Assembly (NCBI RefSeq): GCF_900106925.1
Contig: NZ_FNNZ01000013.1
Location: forward strand, 108,705-172,704
DNA: 64,000 nucleotides
Reading direction: 5' to 3'
Source of the DNA: Thiocapsa roseopersicina
GTDB taxonomy: Bacteria > Pseudomonadota > Gammaproteobacteria > Chromatiales > Chromatiaceae
Part shown: in pieces, positions 29,719 through 40,523 of the stretch
How the letters are laid out: every line of letters starts with the position of its first letter
Numbering within the stretch: the first letter of the stretch is position 1
The notes under the pieces: model-generated
Database searches by the model: none
The model's input: only the letters and a program-made list of their open reading frames with translations
What the model was told of the DNA's origin: nothing
Program-made: the position numbers and the translations under genes

Positions 29719-29750
29719 TTAGCAAATGATTAAATATGAAATAAATAATA

Positions 29751-30656
29751 TCAATCGGCTTGATCTTTATCATTGCCTTTACCGATTACCGTGCCTACCC
29801 CCTCGCGCAAACGCCGTGCAACCTCGACCAAATCCTCCCAGGCTTTCGCCTTCTGATCGGGCGAGCGCAACAGATAGGCAGGATGATAGGTCACGCGCAG
29901 CGGAATCGACGCCGCCCGAAACTCGAGCCAACGCCCCCTTAAGCTCCCCAGCGGTGCGTCCGTCTGCAGGACATGCTGAGCCGCCACGCGCCCGACACAG
30001 AGGATCGCGCGCGGGCCGAGCAGCTCGATCTGCCGCATGAGGTAAGCCTCGCACTGCTTGACCTCCTCGGGGCGTGGATCGCGATTCCCCGGCGGGCGGC
30101 ACTTGAGCACGTTGGCGATGTAGACCTGCTCGCGCGCCAGGCCGATCGCCGCGAGCATGCGGTTAAGCAGCTGGCCGGCACGCCCGACGAAGGGCTCGCC
30201 GGCGCGATCCTCGTCCGCGCCCGGTGCCTCGCCGATGATCAGGAGATCCGCGGTGCGACTGCCGACGCCGAAGACGGTGTTGGTGCGGGTCTCGCGGAGT
30301 CCGCAGGCGCGGCAGCCGGACACCGCCGTCGCGAGCGCATCCCAATCCAACTTTGTCGGATCGGGCGACGACGGGCCATCGGACGGATCGGGCTCGACCG
30401 ATCCTGACGCCACGGGTTCCGGCGCGACCGGATTCGGCACGATTTGGGGAGCCGCGGCACGAACCGGCGGGGTCGGGTGCCCGGGCTGCGGGTACGGCGG
30501 AACCGAGCTCGGGGCGGCTTGCCCCGGCAAGGGCAACGCGGGTTCGACGAGGGCCGTCTCGTCCGATCGCTCGACCGGACCGGCCGCGACATGGCGCGGC
30601 ACCCAGACATCGACACCCATCGCGCCCAGGTAGTCCAGACGTCGGCGCTCGTCCAT
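29751..30656 (-). CDS. Family 4 uracil-DNA glycosylase (Fe-S)
   Basis: It removes uracil from DNA. The catalytic part starts near residue 110. Cluster cysteines appear in [17 protein letters not shown] and in [21 protein letters not shown], motif 1 is [17 protein letters not shown], and the late His motif is TYHPAYLLR. About 80 residues of Pro/Ala-rich linker separate this from an N-terminal peptide ([18 protein letters not shown]) that looks like the start of DNA polymerase III psi subunits. I chose ATG 30656; a GTG two codons upstream is possible. Confidence 0.9.
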   Translation of the reverse strand: MDERRRLDYLGAMGVDVWVPRHVAAGPVERSDETALVEPALPLPGQAAPSSVPPYPQPGHPTPPVRAAAPQIVPNPVAPEPVASGSVEPDPSDGPSSPDPTKLDWDALATAVSGCRACGLRETRTNTVFGVGSRTADLLIIGEAPGADEDRAGEPFVGRAGQLLNRMLAAIGLAREQVYIANVLKCRPPGNRDPRPEEVKQCEAYLMRQIELLGPRAILCVGRVAAQHVLQTDAPLGSLRGRWLEFRAASIPLRVTYHPAYLLRSPDQKAKAWEDLVEVARRLREGVGTVIGKGNDKDQAD

Positions 30657-30667
30657 CGCCACGGGGC

Positions 30668-32218
30668 TCAGACGTCGCCGGTCTGCGGATGGGCGCGATG
30701 GGCCGGCTGGAGGATCTTGTTGCAGGCGTTGATGTAGGCCTTGGCGGAGGCGATCACGATATCGGTATCCGCGCCCTGGCCGTTGACGATGCGCCCGCCG
30801 CGCTCGAGTCGGACCGTCACCTCGCCCTGTGCGTCCGTGCCGCTGGTGATGGCGTTGACCGAGTAGAGCTTCAGAACGGTTCCGCTGTCGACGATCGTCT
30901 CGATCGCCTTGAAGGTCGCGTCCACGGGTCCACCGCCGCTGGCGGTCCCGGCCAGCTCCTCTCCGTCGAACGTCAGCACCAGGTTCGCGCAGGGCGTCTC
31001 GCCCGTCTCGGAGCAGACCCGCAACGAGACCAGCTTCACCCGTTCATTGGCCGCGTCCAGGGTCGCATCCGTCACCAGCGCCTGCAGGTCTTCGTCGAAG
31101 ATCTCGTGTTTCTTGTCGGCCAGATCCTTGAAGCGAGAGAAGGCCGCGTTGAGCTCCTCCTCCGAACCCATCACGATGCCGAGCTCCTGCAGCCGGGTAC
31201 GAAAGGCGTTGCGGCCCGAATGCTTGCCCATCACCATCCGATTGGCGTTCCAGCCGACATCCTCGGCACGCATGATCTCGTAGGTCTCGCGATGCTTGAG
31301 CACCCCGTCTTGATGGATGCCCGACTCGTGCGCGAAGGCGTTGGCGCCGACCACCGCCTTGTTCGGCTGAACGGCAAACCCCGTGATGCCCGAGACCAGG
31401 CGTGAGCAGTTCATGATCTGGGTGGTATCGAGCCGGGTTTGGCAGTCGAATAGATCCTGACGGGTGCGCACCGTCATCACGATCTCCTCGAGCGCGGCGT
31501 TGCCGGCACGCTCGCCGAGACCATTGATGGTGCATTCCACCTGGCGGGCGCCGTTGCGCACGGCGGCAAGCGAGTTGGCGACCGCGAGCCCCAGGTCGTT
31601 GTGACAATGCACCGAGAAGATCGCCTTGTCGGCGTTCGGAAGCCGCTCGCGCAGGGTCCGGATCAGGCTCCCGAACTGATCCGGGATGTTGTAGCCGACC
31701 GTATCCGGGATATTGACGGTCCCGGCGCCGGCGTCGATGACCGCCTCGAGGATCCGACAGAGGAAGTCGATCTCGGAGCGTCCGGCATCCTCGGGCGAGA
31801 ACTCCACATCGTCGGTGTAACGCCGTGCCCGCTGGACGGCATGGACCGCTTGTGCGAGCACCTGATCCGGGGTCATGTTCAGCTTGCGCTGCATGTGGAT
31901 CGGCGAGGTGGCGATGAAGGTATGGATCCGGCCGGCGTTCGCGCCCGCCAGCGCCTCGCCGGCCCGGTCGATGTCCTTGTCGAGCGCACGGGCCAGGCCG
32001 CAGACCCGACTCTCCTTGACCGTCTCCGCCACCGCCTTGACCGCCTCGAAATCACCCGGACTGGCGATGGGGAACCCCGCCTCGATCACATCGACACGCA
32101 TCCGTTCCAACGCCTTGGCGATGCGCACCTTCTCGTCGCGGGTCATGGAGGCGCCCGGACTCTGCTCGCCGTCGCGCAGGGTCGTGTCGAAAATGATCAA
32201 GTGGTCTTTTGCGGTCAT
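30668..32218 (-). CDS. leuA: 2-isopropylmalate synthase
   Basis: LeuA condenses acetyl-CoA with 2-ketoisovalerate, the first step of leucine synthesis. The 516-residue protein has the HMGL-like TIM barrel ([45 protein letters not shown]), a linker, and a C-terminal LeuA dimerisation/regulatory domain from about residue 390 (feedback inhibition by leucine is the family rule). It is divergent from the AAA ATPase gene. I see no leader peptide in the 250 bases upstream. Confidence 0.95.
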   Translation of the reverse strand: MTAKDHLIIFDTTLRDGEQSPGASMTRDEKVRIAKALERMRVDVIEAGFPIASPGDFEAVKAVAETVKESRVCGLARALDKDIDRAGEALAGANAGRIHTFIATSPIHMQRKLNMTPDQVLAQAVHAVQRARRYTDDVEFSPEDAGRSEIDFLCRILEAVIDAGAGTVNIPDTVGYNIPDQFGSLIRTLRERLPNADKAIFSVHCHNDLGLAVANSLAAVRNGARQVECTINGLGERAGNAALEEIVMTVRTRQDLFDCQTRLDTTQIMNCSRLVSGITGFAVQPNKAVVGANAFAHESGIHQDGVLKHRETYEIMRAEDVGWNANRMVMGKHSGRNAFRTRLQELGIVMGSEEELNAAFSRFKDLADKKHEIFDEDLQALVTDATLDAANERVKLVSLRVCSETGETPCANLVLTFDGEELAGTASGGGPVDATFKAIETIVDSGTVLKLYSVNAITSGTDAQGEVTVRLERGGRIVNGQGADTDIVIASAKAYINACNKILQPAHRAHPQTGDV

Positions 32219-32474
32219 GGATGGTCTCTGAGTCGCGCGGCCGTCTGATAAGGAAGGGACCTGGTCTTCGGGAGGCTATTGTAGGCGATCAGCGCGGGAG
32301 CGGTGCCCCCCGGATCGAGGTCGGGACGACCTCGCGACGGATCGGACCGGTGTCGGTCGATTCGGGACCTTGTGGCCCGTATCGGTTCCTGTATAAGCTG
32401 CCGTCGGCGGCGATCGGACCGCGGACCGGAGGTTGCGGCTCCGACCCGGTCGGAAGCCGACGACTCGACGCCCC

Positions 32475-34097
32475 ATGGATCCCGAGGAGGCCACGCCCGC
32501 GATGATGCCGGACCTGCACGACCTGGAGATTCTGCTGCGTTCGGACACCCCGATCGTCCTCATCGAGTCGATCGAGGAGCCGCGTGTCGTCGAGCTGTTC
32601 GCCGGGCTTGCCCTGCGTCTCGCCGAGCCGGCCTTTCGCTGGTCGGTCACCGAGGGGCTGCGGCGCATCGAGCTCGATACCGAGCCCCAAAGTCGCCTGG
32701 CCGATCCGACCGAGGCGCTGCGCAATATCCGCTCCACACAGGAACGCGGTATCTATCTACTGCTCGACTTCCATCCCTATCTGGATAATCCGCTACACGT
32801 GCGCCTCCTCAAGGAGATCGCACAAGGCTACGCGGACCTGCCCCGCACCCTGGTCCTGGTCAGTCACGCGCTCGAGGTCCCGCCCGAGCTGCACCATCTG
32901 AGCGTGCGGTTCGGACTGCGCCTACCCGACCGCCAGCGCATCATGGGCCTGATCCGCGAGGAGGCGAAGCGCTGGCAGGATTCCTCCGGCGGGCGCAGCT
33001 TCCGGACCGGGCGCGACGCCGTGGATCAGCTCGCCCGAAATCTGCTCGGCGTCACCGAGTCCGACGCACGCCGCCTGATCCGCAACGCCATCCGGCACGA
33101 CGGCGCCATCACGCGGGAGGACGTCGAGAGCGTCAAGCGCGCCAAGTACGACCTGCTCAGCCCCGATGGCGCCATCAGCTTCGAGTACGACACCCGATCC
33201 TTCGCCGAGGTCGCCGGCCTGGGCAACCTCAAGGCGTGGATCGACCGCCGCCGCGATGCCTTCCTGGATCCGGACCGCAAAACGGATCACCCGCGCGGCG
33301 TTCTGCTCCTGGGCGTTCAGGGGGGCGGCAAGAGTCTGGCCGCGAAGGCGGTTGCCGGACGTTTCGGCGTCCCGCTGCTGCGCCTGGACTTCGGTGCGCT
33401 CTTCGACAAATATATCGGCGAAACAGAGAAAAACCTCCGCAAGGCATTGGCCACGGCCGATGTCATGTCGCCCTGCGTCCTCTGGATCGACGAGATCGAA
33501 AAAGGGATCGCGACCGGCACGGAGGACGACGGCGTCGGCCGGCGCGTCCTCGGCACCCTGCTGACCTGGATGGCCGAGCGCAACACCCGCGTCTTCCTCG
33601 CCGCGACCGCGAACGACATCTCGCGACTTCCGCCGGAGCTCATCCGCAAAGGGCGGATCGACGAGCTCTTTTTCGTGGATCTACCCGGCGCTGCCGTGCG
33701 GCGCGAGATCTTTGCGATCCATCTGAGCAGGCGGGGACTCGATCCCGAACGCTTCGACCTCGCTCGCCTCGCGCAGGCGAGCGAGGGCTTCACCGGTGCC
33801 GGCATCGAGCAGGCCGTCGTCTCCGCGCTCTACGCCGACGAGACCGCCGGGGATGGCCTGACCACAGGCAACCTCCTGGGCGAGATCGCCGCTACCCAGC
33901 CCCTGTCCGTCGTCATGCACGGCCAGCTTCAAGCGCTACGAGCCTGGGCATCGGGCCGAACGGTTCAGGCCCACGCACCCGAAGAGCAAGACGACGCGAC
34001 CGTCCTTGCACGCAACGCCGTCGCCGAGATTGCCTCGGGCACGATGGATCCCGCCGGAGCTGCCGTCGACGCGCAGCCCCCAGTGAGCCCCGACTAA
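32475..34097 (+). CDS. AAA ATPase, Ycf46-like
   Basis: The 540-residue protein resembles the Ycf46/Slr0374 group. Its N-terminal half begins DLEILLRSDTPIVLIES, a RecA-like degenerate domain. The second half is an active AAA module: Walker A GVQGGGKSLAAKA, Walker B VLWIDEIEKG, and the second region of homology ATANDISRLPPELIRKGRIDE. Ycf46 has been linked to photosynthetic carbon metabolism in cyanobacteria; its role here is unknown. Alternative start ATGs exist at 32502. Upstream, 32219-32474 contains nothing I can identify. Confidence 0.82.
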   Translation: MDPEEATPAMMPDLHDLEILLRSDTPIVLIESIEEPRVVELFAGLALRLAEPAFRWSVTEGLRRIELDTEPQSRLADPTEALRNIRSTQERGIYLLLDFHPYLDNPLHVRLLKEIAQGYADLPRTLVLVSHALEVPPELHHLSVRFGLRLPDRQRIMGLIREEAKRWQDSSGGRSFRTGRDAVDQLARNLLGVTESDARRLIRNAIRHDGAITREDVESVKRAKYDLLSPDGAISFEYDTRSFAEVAGLGNLKAWIDRRRDAFLDPDRKTDHPRGVLLLGVQGGGKSLAAKAVAGRFGVPLLRLDFGALFDKYIGETEKNLRKALATADVMSPCVLWIDEIEKGIATGTEDDGVGRRVLGTLLTWMAERNTRVFLAATANDISRLPPELIRKGRIDELFFVDLPGAAVRREIFAIHLSRRGLDPERFDLARLAQASEGFTGAGIEQAVVSALYADETAGDGLTTGNLLGEIAATQPLSVVMHGQLQALRAWASGRTVQAHAPEEQDDATVLARNAVAEIASGTMDPAGAAVDAQPPVSPD

Positions 34098-34204
34098 GCC
34101 CATTCACTCGACTGCGACCCGTGCAATAACCGTTGCCGGCCCATACCTCCCCTCCCAACACGAGGTTCACGAGTCCGTGTCGGCCAAAACTTCGAGGCGC
34201 TGCG

Positions 34205-35131
34205 ATGGAATACAAGGACTACTATAAGACGTTGGGCGTGACGCGGGACGCCACCCAACCCGAGATCAAGCGGGCCTATCGAAAGCTTGCGCGCAAGTTC
34301 CACCCGGACGTGAGCAAGGAGCCCGACGCCGAGGCCAGATTCAAAGAGATCAACGAGGCCAACGAGGTTCTGCACGACCCGGAGAAGCGTGCCGCCTACG
34401 ACGCGCTCGGCAGCAGCTGGCACGCCGGCCAGGATTTTCGCCCGCCGCCCGGCGGCGTCCATCACGACTTCCATTTCGGCGCCGACGAGGCAGCCGAGTT
34501 CAGCGACTTTTTTTCCAGCATCTTCGGGCGCGAGTTTCACCCGGGAGCCCAGACTCAACGCCGCCGCCGAGGTCAGGATCAAACCGCGCGCATCGTCATC
34601 GACCTGGAGGACGCCTATCGCGGCGCGACGCGGCAGTTGCGCCTCGACATCCCCGAGGTCGGCCCGGACGGGCGCGTCAGCTCGCGCACCCGCACCCTGA
34701 ACGTGCGCATCCCGCCCGGCGTCACGCAGGGTCGCCAAATCCGCTTGGCCGGCCAGGGCGGGCCGGGGATCAACGGCGGTCATGCCGGCGATCTCTATCT
34801 GGAGATCGAGATCAATCCGCACCGATTTTTCACCACGGACGGCAAGGACATCCATCTGCGGCTGCCCATTGCGCCCTGGGAGGCCGCACTCGGCGCGTCC
34901 GTCTCGGTCCCGACACTCGGCGGGACAGTGAACCTTAAGGTGCCGCCGGGATCTCAGTCCGGGCAACGCCTGCGCTTGAAGGGTCGGGGGCTGCCCGGCG
35001 AGCCGGCCGGAGACGAGCTGGTCATGCTCGAGATCGTCACCCCGCCCGCAACCACGGATGCCGCCAAGGCAGCCTATCGCGACATGGCCGAGCGTCTACA
35101 CTTCAACCCAAGGGCCGAGATGGGAGTCTGA
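34205..35131 (+). CDS. cbpA: Curved DNA-binding protein / DnaJ-type co-chaperone CbpA
   Basis: CbpA is a DnaJ homologue that stimulates DnaK and binds curved DNA. The 308-residue product starts MEYKDYYKTLGVTRDAT and has a J domain (1-70) with HPD in KFHPDVSKE. A linker and two C-terminal substrate-binding domains follow (GVTQGRQIRLAGQGGPG; APWEAALGASVSVPTLGG). It lacks the zinc-finger of DnaJ. cbpM follows after three bases, confirming the assignment. Confidence 0.93.
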   Translation: MEYKDYYKTLGVTRDATQPEIKRAYRKLARKFHPDVSKEPDAEARFKEINEANEVLHDPEKRAAYDALGSSWHAGQDFRPPPGGVHHDFHFGADEAAEFSDFFSSIFGREFHPGAQTQRRRRGQDQTARIVIDLEDAYRGATRQLRLDIPEVGPDGRVSSRTRTLNVRIPPGVTQGRQIRLAGQGGPGINGGHAGDLYLEIEINPHRFFTTDGKDIHLRLPIAPWEAALGASVSVPTLGGTVNLKVPPGSQSGQRLRLKGRGLPGEPAGDELVMLEIVTPPATTDAAKAAYRDMAERLHFNPRAEMGV

Positions 35132-35134
35132 CGC

Positions 35135-35479
35135 ATGACGCAGACCGAGACACGCATTGAAGGGATCGTGCTCGACGAGGGGCTGACGGTCACCCTCACC
35201 GAGCTGACCCAGCTGTGCGGCTCCAGCGGCCGCGTGGTGAGGCTGATGGTGACCGAAGGGCTCCTGCGCCCCAAGGGCCAAGCCCCCGACGATTGGCGGT
35301 TCGACGGCTTCGAGGTGCGTCGGGCACGTCGCGCCGTGCGGTTGCAGCGCGACCTCGACCTCAACCTCGCCGGCACCGCACTCGCGCTCGACCTGCTCGA
35401 CGAGCTGGAACAACTGCGCGAGCGACTGCGCGCACTCGAGCACCAGCTGGCGCCGAGACGCACACGCGAGCTCGGTTAA
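35135..35479 (+). CDS. cbpM: Chaperone modulator CbpM
   Basis: CbpM binds the J domain of CbpA and inhibits it. The 114-residue, MerR-like helical protein has LTELTQLCGSSGRVVRLMVTEGLL then a long C-terminal helix (LDLLDELEQLRERLRALEHQL). It is translated directly after cbpA. Its TAA stop (35477-35479) is formed by the left end of repeat R1. Confidence 0.88.
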   Translation: MTQTETRIEGIVLDEGLTVTLTELTQLCGSSGRVVRLMVTEGLLRPKGQAPDDWRFDGFEVRRARRAVRLQRDLDLNLAGTALALDLLDELEQLRERLRALEHQLAPRRTRELG

Positions 35480-35563
35480 ACCGCGCCCGGTGCGGTATGC
35501 GTCATGTGTTGGAGTGTCTTAGCCGCGCCAGCTCCGACGACTGTCGGAGCTGGCGCGGTTTAA
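35476..35563 (+). repeat. Intergenic repeat R1 (type A)
   Basis: An 88 bp element with inverted ends TTAAACCGCGCC / GGCGCGGTTTAA. It contains a perfect 16-base-pair hairpin (35523-35538 with 35543-35558, loop GACT). It lies between the convergent genes cbpM and nadC and provides both stop codons. It is closely similar to R4. Confidence 0.9.
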
Positions 35564-36450
35564 CCCACGAACCGCATCGAGAGATCGACCGCGGTCACGT
35601 CCTTCGTCAGCGCGCCGACCGAGATGCGGTCGACACCGGTTTCCGCGATGGCCCGAATGGTCGCAATCGTAATGCCGCCCGATGCCTCGAGCCGGGCGCG
35701 CCCCGCGCTCATGGCGACCGCCAGACGCAAATCCCCGAGCGCGAAGTTATCGAGCAGGATCGATTCCGCCCCGCCGTCCAAGGCCGTCTGCAGCTCGTCG
35801 AGACTCTCGACCTCGATCTGAATCTCCACGCCGACACCGGCTGCCGCGGCCGCAGCGGCGAGCGCGGCCGGGATCGAGCCCGCGGCGAGGATGTGGTTCT
35901 CCTTGATCAGGATCGCGTCGAACAGGCCCATGCGGTGGTTGTGGCAGCCCCCGCAGAGGACCGCGTACTTCTGCTGGACGCGCAGACCGGGCAACGTCTT
36001 GCGGGTATCCAACACCGCAACGGGGAGACCGGCGACCGCGGCGGCAAATTCAGCCGCGCGGGTCGCCGTCCCGGAGAGGGTCTGAAGGTAATTCATGGCC
36101 GTGCGCTCGCCGGTCAGCAGAGCGGCCGACGGTCCCTCGATCAGCGCCAGACGCTGCCCGGGGCGGACGGGGGCGCCGTCGGCGACCTCCCAACGGACGG
36201 AAATCCCGGGATCGAGCACGCGAAACACCGTATCGAACCAGGCGCATCCGCAGATGACTGCGGGCTCGCGCGTGATCAACTCGGCCCGAGAGCGCTGATC
36301 GCGCGGAACCAAGACGGCGGTGAGATCGCCCGCACCGACATCCTCCTCGAGTGCAGCTCGGACCTGGGCCTCGATGAGACGCGGGTCAGGAAGCCGCGCC
36401 GGACGAGCCGCCCCGCGCGAGGGATTCATCTCTTGGTTTGATTCAGCCAT
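35560..36450 (-). CDS. nadC: Nicotinate-nucleotide pyrophosphorylase NadC
   Basis: NadC converts quinolinate and PRPP to nicotinate mononucleotide in NAD synthesis. The 296-residue protein shows [24 protein letters not shown], the [10 protein letters not shown] active-site segment, [20 protein letters not shown] and EASGGITI. Its TAA stop lies in the right end of repeat R1. Its start overlaps the DUF1631 gene by eight bases. Confidence 0.95.
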   Translation of the reverse strand: MAESNQEMNPSRGAARPARLPDPRLIEAQVRAALEEDVGAGDLTAVLVPRDQRSRAELITREPAVICGCAWFDTVFRVLDPGISVRWEVADGAPVRPGQRLALIEGPSAALLTGERTAMNYLQTLSGTATRAAEFAAAVAGLPVAVLDTRKTLPGLRVQQKYAVLCGGCHNHRMGLFDAILIKENHILAAGSIPAALAAAAAAAGVGVEIQIEVESLDELQTALDGGAESILLDNFALGDLRLAVAMSAGRARLEASGGITIATIRAIAETGVDRISVGALTKDVTAVDLSMRFVG

Positions 36451-38575
36451 CGGAAGGGGCCTTTTGTAGACTCGTCAACATCGCGCGCAAGGCCTGATCC
36501 GCGAGCGGCGTCTCGCCGTTGCCCAGAATCGTGACCTGTCCGGCCGCGATCGCCTCGGCGAGACCACGCGCGGAAAAACGCGTCGGGGACCGCCCCTGTC
36601 GGTCGAAGAACAACAACTCCTCTCGCGCGGGGTTCCAAGCGACCAACTTGAGACGGACTCGCCCGACATCCTCGCGAGCCCAGTCGATCCAATCGCCGAT
36701 CGCGCATCCGCACGGAACCGGAATCGGCACCCGAGCCGGGGCCGAGTGGCCGGCTTCGACGTCGGAGCCGCCGAGCACGGCGCCGCGTGCGAATCCCTGA
36801 AGCACGTCCAAATGCAAGGTCTGCAGCTCCCCGAGCCACCGTGCCGTCAGACGTGGATCACAGCCGACCTCGGCGAGCCGCCGCCGCAAGGTCTCGAGCA
36901 GACGCGGGATCCGATTGAGCAACTGGCGACGCTCCTCGGCGGTACGCTTCACGCTCACGCTCCAGAGCAGTCGATCGATCAACTCGAGTGCGGTTTGCCA
37001 ATCCGGGCTATCCGAGCCCCGGGAGCGCTCGATCTGGAGCAGAACAAGCGACCAGCCCTCGCGCAGCAGGATCTCCACCGTACTCGGAATCCGCGCATAA
37101 GGCGCCAGGCGCTCGGCCAGTGCAGCCGCGACCGTCTCGCGCGCGGGATCGGGGGGCGCGCCGGTACCATCGGCGTCGAAGCTCGGCTCGGCCGGGTCGG
37201 AAACACCGGACAACATACCGCCGTGTGGCTCGGCGAGCGGATCCCCTGCCACGGCAGCGGCTCGGGCATCCTCTCGTGCAAGGAAAGCCCTGAAATACCG
37301 ATCCATTCGGGCAAAGAGTTTGGGATCCCCGTCGAAATCCAGCACCAAGCGCTCGATCACCCGCTCGATCATCCCGTAGAGGCTGTCGGCACCGCGTCCG
37401 TCGGCGTCGCTCCAACCCATCGCGGCCCGCCCGATATTGTTGATCAACACCCGCGCAGGATGGGTGTCGTCGGAGAAGAAGTCCTTGTCCAACAGCGCCA
37501 TCTTCGCGACCGGGATCTGCATCCTCGCGATCAGGATCTTGATGGGATCGGGAATCGCGCCGCCGGCCAACAGATGCTCGAAGAAGAGGAAAACCAGATC
37601 GAGCGTATCCTCGTCGCGCTCTGCCAAGGCACGTCTCGGCCGATCCTCGACGCAAAGCGCCGCGGACAGTCGCGTACGCAGGAACGCCTCCGATGCCGGA
37701 TACCCCATCGCCGGGTCGGGAGCGACATCCAGATTGTCCAACAAGGCCAGAAGCTCGGCCGTCGCGACCTTCACCCGACCGCTATCGGTATGCGGGGTAC
37801 TGCTCGGTCGTTGGCGTGCAAGCAAGGTCCGCAGGACATCGAATGGAATCGAGAGAGTGTCCCGGGGCTGCTCCGGCATCTCCCGCTTGCCGGGCGTGAC
37901 AAAGGAAGACGCGGGTCGCGAGGCTGCGCGCGGCCTTGAAGCAGGGATGACGATCTCGGACAAAGCGGGCTCGACCTGGCTCAGACAACTGCGGTAGAAG
38001 TCGCCCAACTGGTCCATGACATGCCGATCGAAGAGCTTGTAGACGACGAGCTTGACGGACGGCTCGAGCGGGGGCAGCGCGGTCAGGGTGTCGCGAAAGG
38101 CATGGCACAGCGCGGACGGACCGAAAGGATTCTCCTCGAGACCGACCTCGCCCCAGCCCATCAGGGCGGCAAATCGACGATCCAACTCCATCAAATCGCT
38201 TCGATAACGTGATTCCGCCTTCGACACCAGGTTTTCGGCGGCCAGAATCTCTTCGAGCTCGGAGTCCGCAAGCAAGGTCAGATCACCGAACGCCGACTCC
38301 CTGGCCCTGTCGTGCTCATGCTCCGGCTCGCGATCCCGACCGACGAGATCGCCGGCCTCTTGCTCGACGCGCCGCAAAAAATCGCTCTGAAGACGTCGGC
38401 GCTGTTTGACGAGGATCTCGCGCGCGTCGAAATAGACGCGATAGCTCAAATCGTTGGTCGACTTGTCGGCGAGATCGTGCAGAGCGTCGTCGAGCTTCCC
38501 GAACAGCGCGCCCCAGAGCGCCGGCAAGCGCTCGCCGAGCAGACGCATGCAGTCGGTCACGAAACGCCCGCGCAT
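36443..38575 (-). CDS. DUF1631 domain protein
   Basis: This large soluble protein of about 710 residues matches the DUF1631 family, whose function is unknown. The recognisable N-terminal part is [27 protein letters not shown], and the C-terminal part reads [24 protein letters not shown], ending in a PilZ-like-looking strand region. No signal peptide or membrane segment is seen. The frame begins at TTG 38632; I prefer ATG 38575 ([17 protein letters not shown]), but either may be used. Confidence 0.75.
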   Translation of the reverse strand: MRGRFVTDCMRLLGERLPALWGALFGKLDDALHDLADKSTNDLSYRVYFDAREILVKQRRRLQSDFLRRVEQEAGDLVGRDREPEHEHDRARESAFGDLTLLADSELEEILAAENLVSKAESRYRSDLMELDRRFAALMGWGEVGLEENPFGPSALCHAFRDTLTALPPLEPSVKLVVYKLFDRHVMDQLGDFYRSCLSQVEPALSEIVIPASRPRAASRPASSFVTPGKREMPEQPRDTLSIPFDVLRTLLARQRPSSTPHTDSGRVKVATAELLALLDNLDVAPDPAMGYPASEAFLRTRLSAALCVEDRPRRALAERDEDTLDLVFLFFEHLLAGGAIPDPIKILIARMQIPVAKMALLDKDFFSDDTHPARVLINNIGRAAMGWSDADGRGADSLYGMIERVIERLVLDFDGDPKLFARMDRYFRAFLAREDARAAAVAGDPLAEPHGGMLSGVSDPAEPSFDADGTGAPPDPARETVAAALAERLAPYARIPSTVEILLREGWSLVLLQIERSRGSDSPDWQTALELIDRLLWSVSVKRTAEERRQLLNRIPRLLETLRRRLAEVGCDPRLTARWLGELQTLHLDVLQGFARGAVLGGSDVEAGHSAPARVPIPVPCGCAIGDWIDWAREDVGRVRLKLVAWNPAREELLFFDRQGRSPTRFSARGLAEAIAAGQVTILGNGETPLADQALRAMLTSLQKAPSDG

Positions 38576-38815
38576 GATCAAGGCGTCTCCGCCGGGACCG
38601 GATGCTGGGTGGATTCGCGGGGACTTGATCAAGTGAATCTCGACGCCGATAGCCGGTCATGTCACCATCTTGAACCGAGGCACGGGGCGGCCGATAAACC
38701 TCGAGGAACCGATGGACTATTATGCAGCGATGGTAAGCAATGCAGGGGACTGTGTCACCTTGGATCGGCGGTTTCCCGGCCGACTCATCCCCGCTTCCCG
38801 CCCGCCTTGCGTGTC

Positions 38816-39541
38816 ATGAATCCCGAACCCGATGCCGCCGTCGCCCACCTCGGGGTCGAGTCACCGACACCGCGATGCTCGCCGCCCCGGATCGATGAGG
38901 GTGTGCACGCGCGTGCGCACGCCCATGCGGTCGTCGAAGACAAAGCCGGTGTCTACGCGGATATCGACGAGGAAGGATGGCTTGAAGGCGCGGAGCGCCG
39001 GCCCTCGCCGAGCCAGGACGCCCGCCCGCCGGGTACGGAAATCGATCTGTTGGTCATCCACAACATCAGCTTACCGCCGGGCGACTTTTCGGGCGACTGG
39101 ATCGACGATCTCTTTCTCGATCGTCTCGATCCCGCCGCACACCCCTACTTCCGCGAGATCGCCGGTCTGCGCGTTTCGGCACATCTGTTGATCCGGCGCA
39201 ACGGCCGACTCCTGCAGTATGTTCCTTTCGAGCAGCGCGCCTGGCACGCGGGCGTCTCGCGGTTCGCGGGACGAGAGCGCTGCAACGATTTTTCGATCGG
39301 GATCGAGCTGGAGGGAACCGACGACAGGCCGTTCACCGAGGCCCAGTATGCGCGTCTTGCCGAGTGCACACGGCACATCCTCCGTCGCTACCCCGGAATC
39401 ACCGAGGAAAGGATCGCAGGACACGCCGCGATCGCCCCGGATCGCAAGACGGACCCGGGGCCGGCGTTCGATTGGAATCGCTTTCGACGATCGATTCGCG
39501 CAGAAGGCCAAGCGGTTGATCCGTACCCACCGACCGAATGA
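38816..39541 (+). CDS. ampD: 1,6-anhydro-N-acetylmuramyl-L-alanine amidase AmpD
   Basis: AmpD cleaves the stem peptide from anhydromuropeptides during cell wall recycling. The amidase-2 core includes LLVIHNISLPPGDF (zinc His), AWHAGVSRFAGRERCNDFSIGIELEG (catalytic Glu region) and GHAAIAPDRKTDPGPAFDW (zinc His and Asp). At 241 residues it is about 60 longer than E. coli AmpD. The extra N-terminal part is acidic and His-rich (HARAHAHAVVEDK) and resembles nothing I know. It is divergent from the DUF1631 gene. Confidence 0.9.
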   Translation: MNPEPDAAVAHLGVESPTPRCSPPRIDEGVHARAHAHAVVEDKAGVYADIDEEGWLEGAERRPSPSQDARPPGTEIDLLVIHNISLPPGDFSGDWIDDLFLDRLDPAAHPYFREIAGLRVSAHLLIRRNGRLLQYVPFEQRAWHAGVSRFAGRERCNDFSIGIELEGTDDRPFTEAQYARLAECTRHILRRYPGITEERIAGHAAIAPDRKTDPGPAFDWNRFRRSIRAEGQAVDPYPPTE

Positions 39542-39557
39542 CCCGCCGACCGCTCCG

Positions 39558-40370
39558 CTAACCGACCCGCGCCAGAGCCAAGCGATCCTGCTCGATGCTC
39601 GCAGGTTGCGGATAGGCGTCGGTCCAGCGCAGCAGCTCGAGCCGACCGTCGTGGTGCTCCACGAGGGCGGTGCAGCTCTCCACCCAGTCGCCGCAGTTGC
39701 AGTAGGCGACACCGGCGATCTCGCGCATCTCCGCGTGGTGGATATGCCCGCAGATCATGCCATCGACTCGACGGCGCTCCGCCTCGCCCGCGACCGCCGC
39801 CTCAAAATTGCCGATATAGCTCACGGCATTCTTGACCTTGTGCTTGAGATACCCGGCCAATGACCAGTACTCGAGGCCGAGCACACGGCGAATCCGGCTG
39901 ACGAGTCCGTTGAGCATCAACAAACCGTCATAGGCGCGCGAGCCGATCATGGCGAGCCACTTGCCGTTCTGAACCACCGCGTCGAATGCATCCCCGTGCA
40001 TCACCAGAAAGCGACGACCGTCGGCGGTGGTATGAATCACCTCTTCGCGTACCGCCACGTTGCCGAAATCGGCGCCGAGATGCGTGCGGAACAGCTCGTC
40101 GTGATTACCCGGCGTATAGATGACCTCCGTCCCCCGCTTGGCCTTGTCGAGCACCTCGCGGACCACCTGATTGTGGGCCTCGGGCCAATAGACACCGTTC
40201 TTCATCGCCCAGATGTCGACGATATCGCCGACCAAGTACAACTGTTTGCACTCGGTCGATTGCAGAAAATCGAGCACGAGAGAGGCTTGGCACCCTCGAA
40301 AGCCCAAGTGGACATCGGAGATGAAAATGCTCCGATATTTCAACGGATTCATGCGCTTGATGTCGGTCAT
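39558..40370 (-). CDS. UDP-2,3-diacylglucosamine diphosphatase-like metallophosphoesterase
   Basis: The 270-residue protein has the full metallophosphoesterase metal-site set: SDVHLGF, VGDIVDIW, TPGNHDE, VMHGDAFD and CGHIHHAEM. It resembles LpxH-family proteins that hydrolyse UDP-diacylglucosamine in lipid A synthesis. However, it is longer and nearer the LpxH2-like subgroup, so another nucleotide or lipid substrate is possible. It is convergent with ampD, with 16 bases between them. Confidence 0.82.
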   Translation of the reverse strand: MTDIKRMNPLKYRSIFISDVHLGFRGCQASLVLDFLQSTECKQLYLVGDIVDIWAMKNGVYWPEAHNQVVREVLDKAKRGTEVIYTPGNHDELFRTHLGADFGNVAVREEVIHTTADGRRFLVMHGDAFDAVVQNGKWLAMIGSRAYDGLLMLNGLVSRIRRVLGLEYWSLAGYLKHKVKNAVSYIGNFEAAVAGEAERRRVDGMICGHIHHAEMREIAGVAYCNCGDWVESCTALVEHHDGRLELLRWTDAYPQPASIEQDRLALARVG

Positions 40371-40523
40371 CGCATCGCCGGCCTCGAGCCATCAACGTCG
40401 GGATATGATCTCCGCGCGCGATTGCCGGCATATTGACGAACCGTGAAGATGCGATGAAATCTCGTGGTGTCACGGACTGCCGAGCTGCCTGCGACCGGTC
40501 GGTGCGGGACTCAGTCCCGACGC

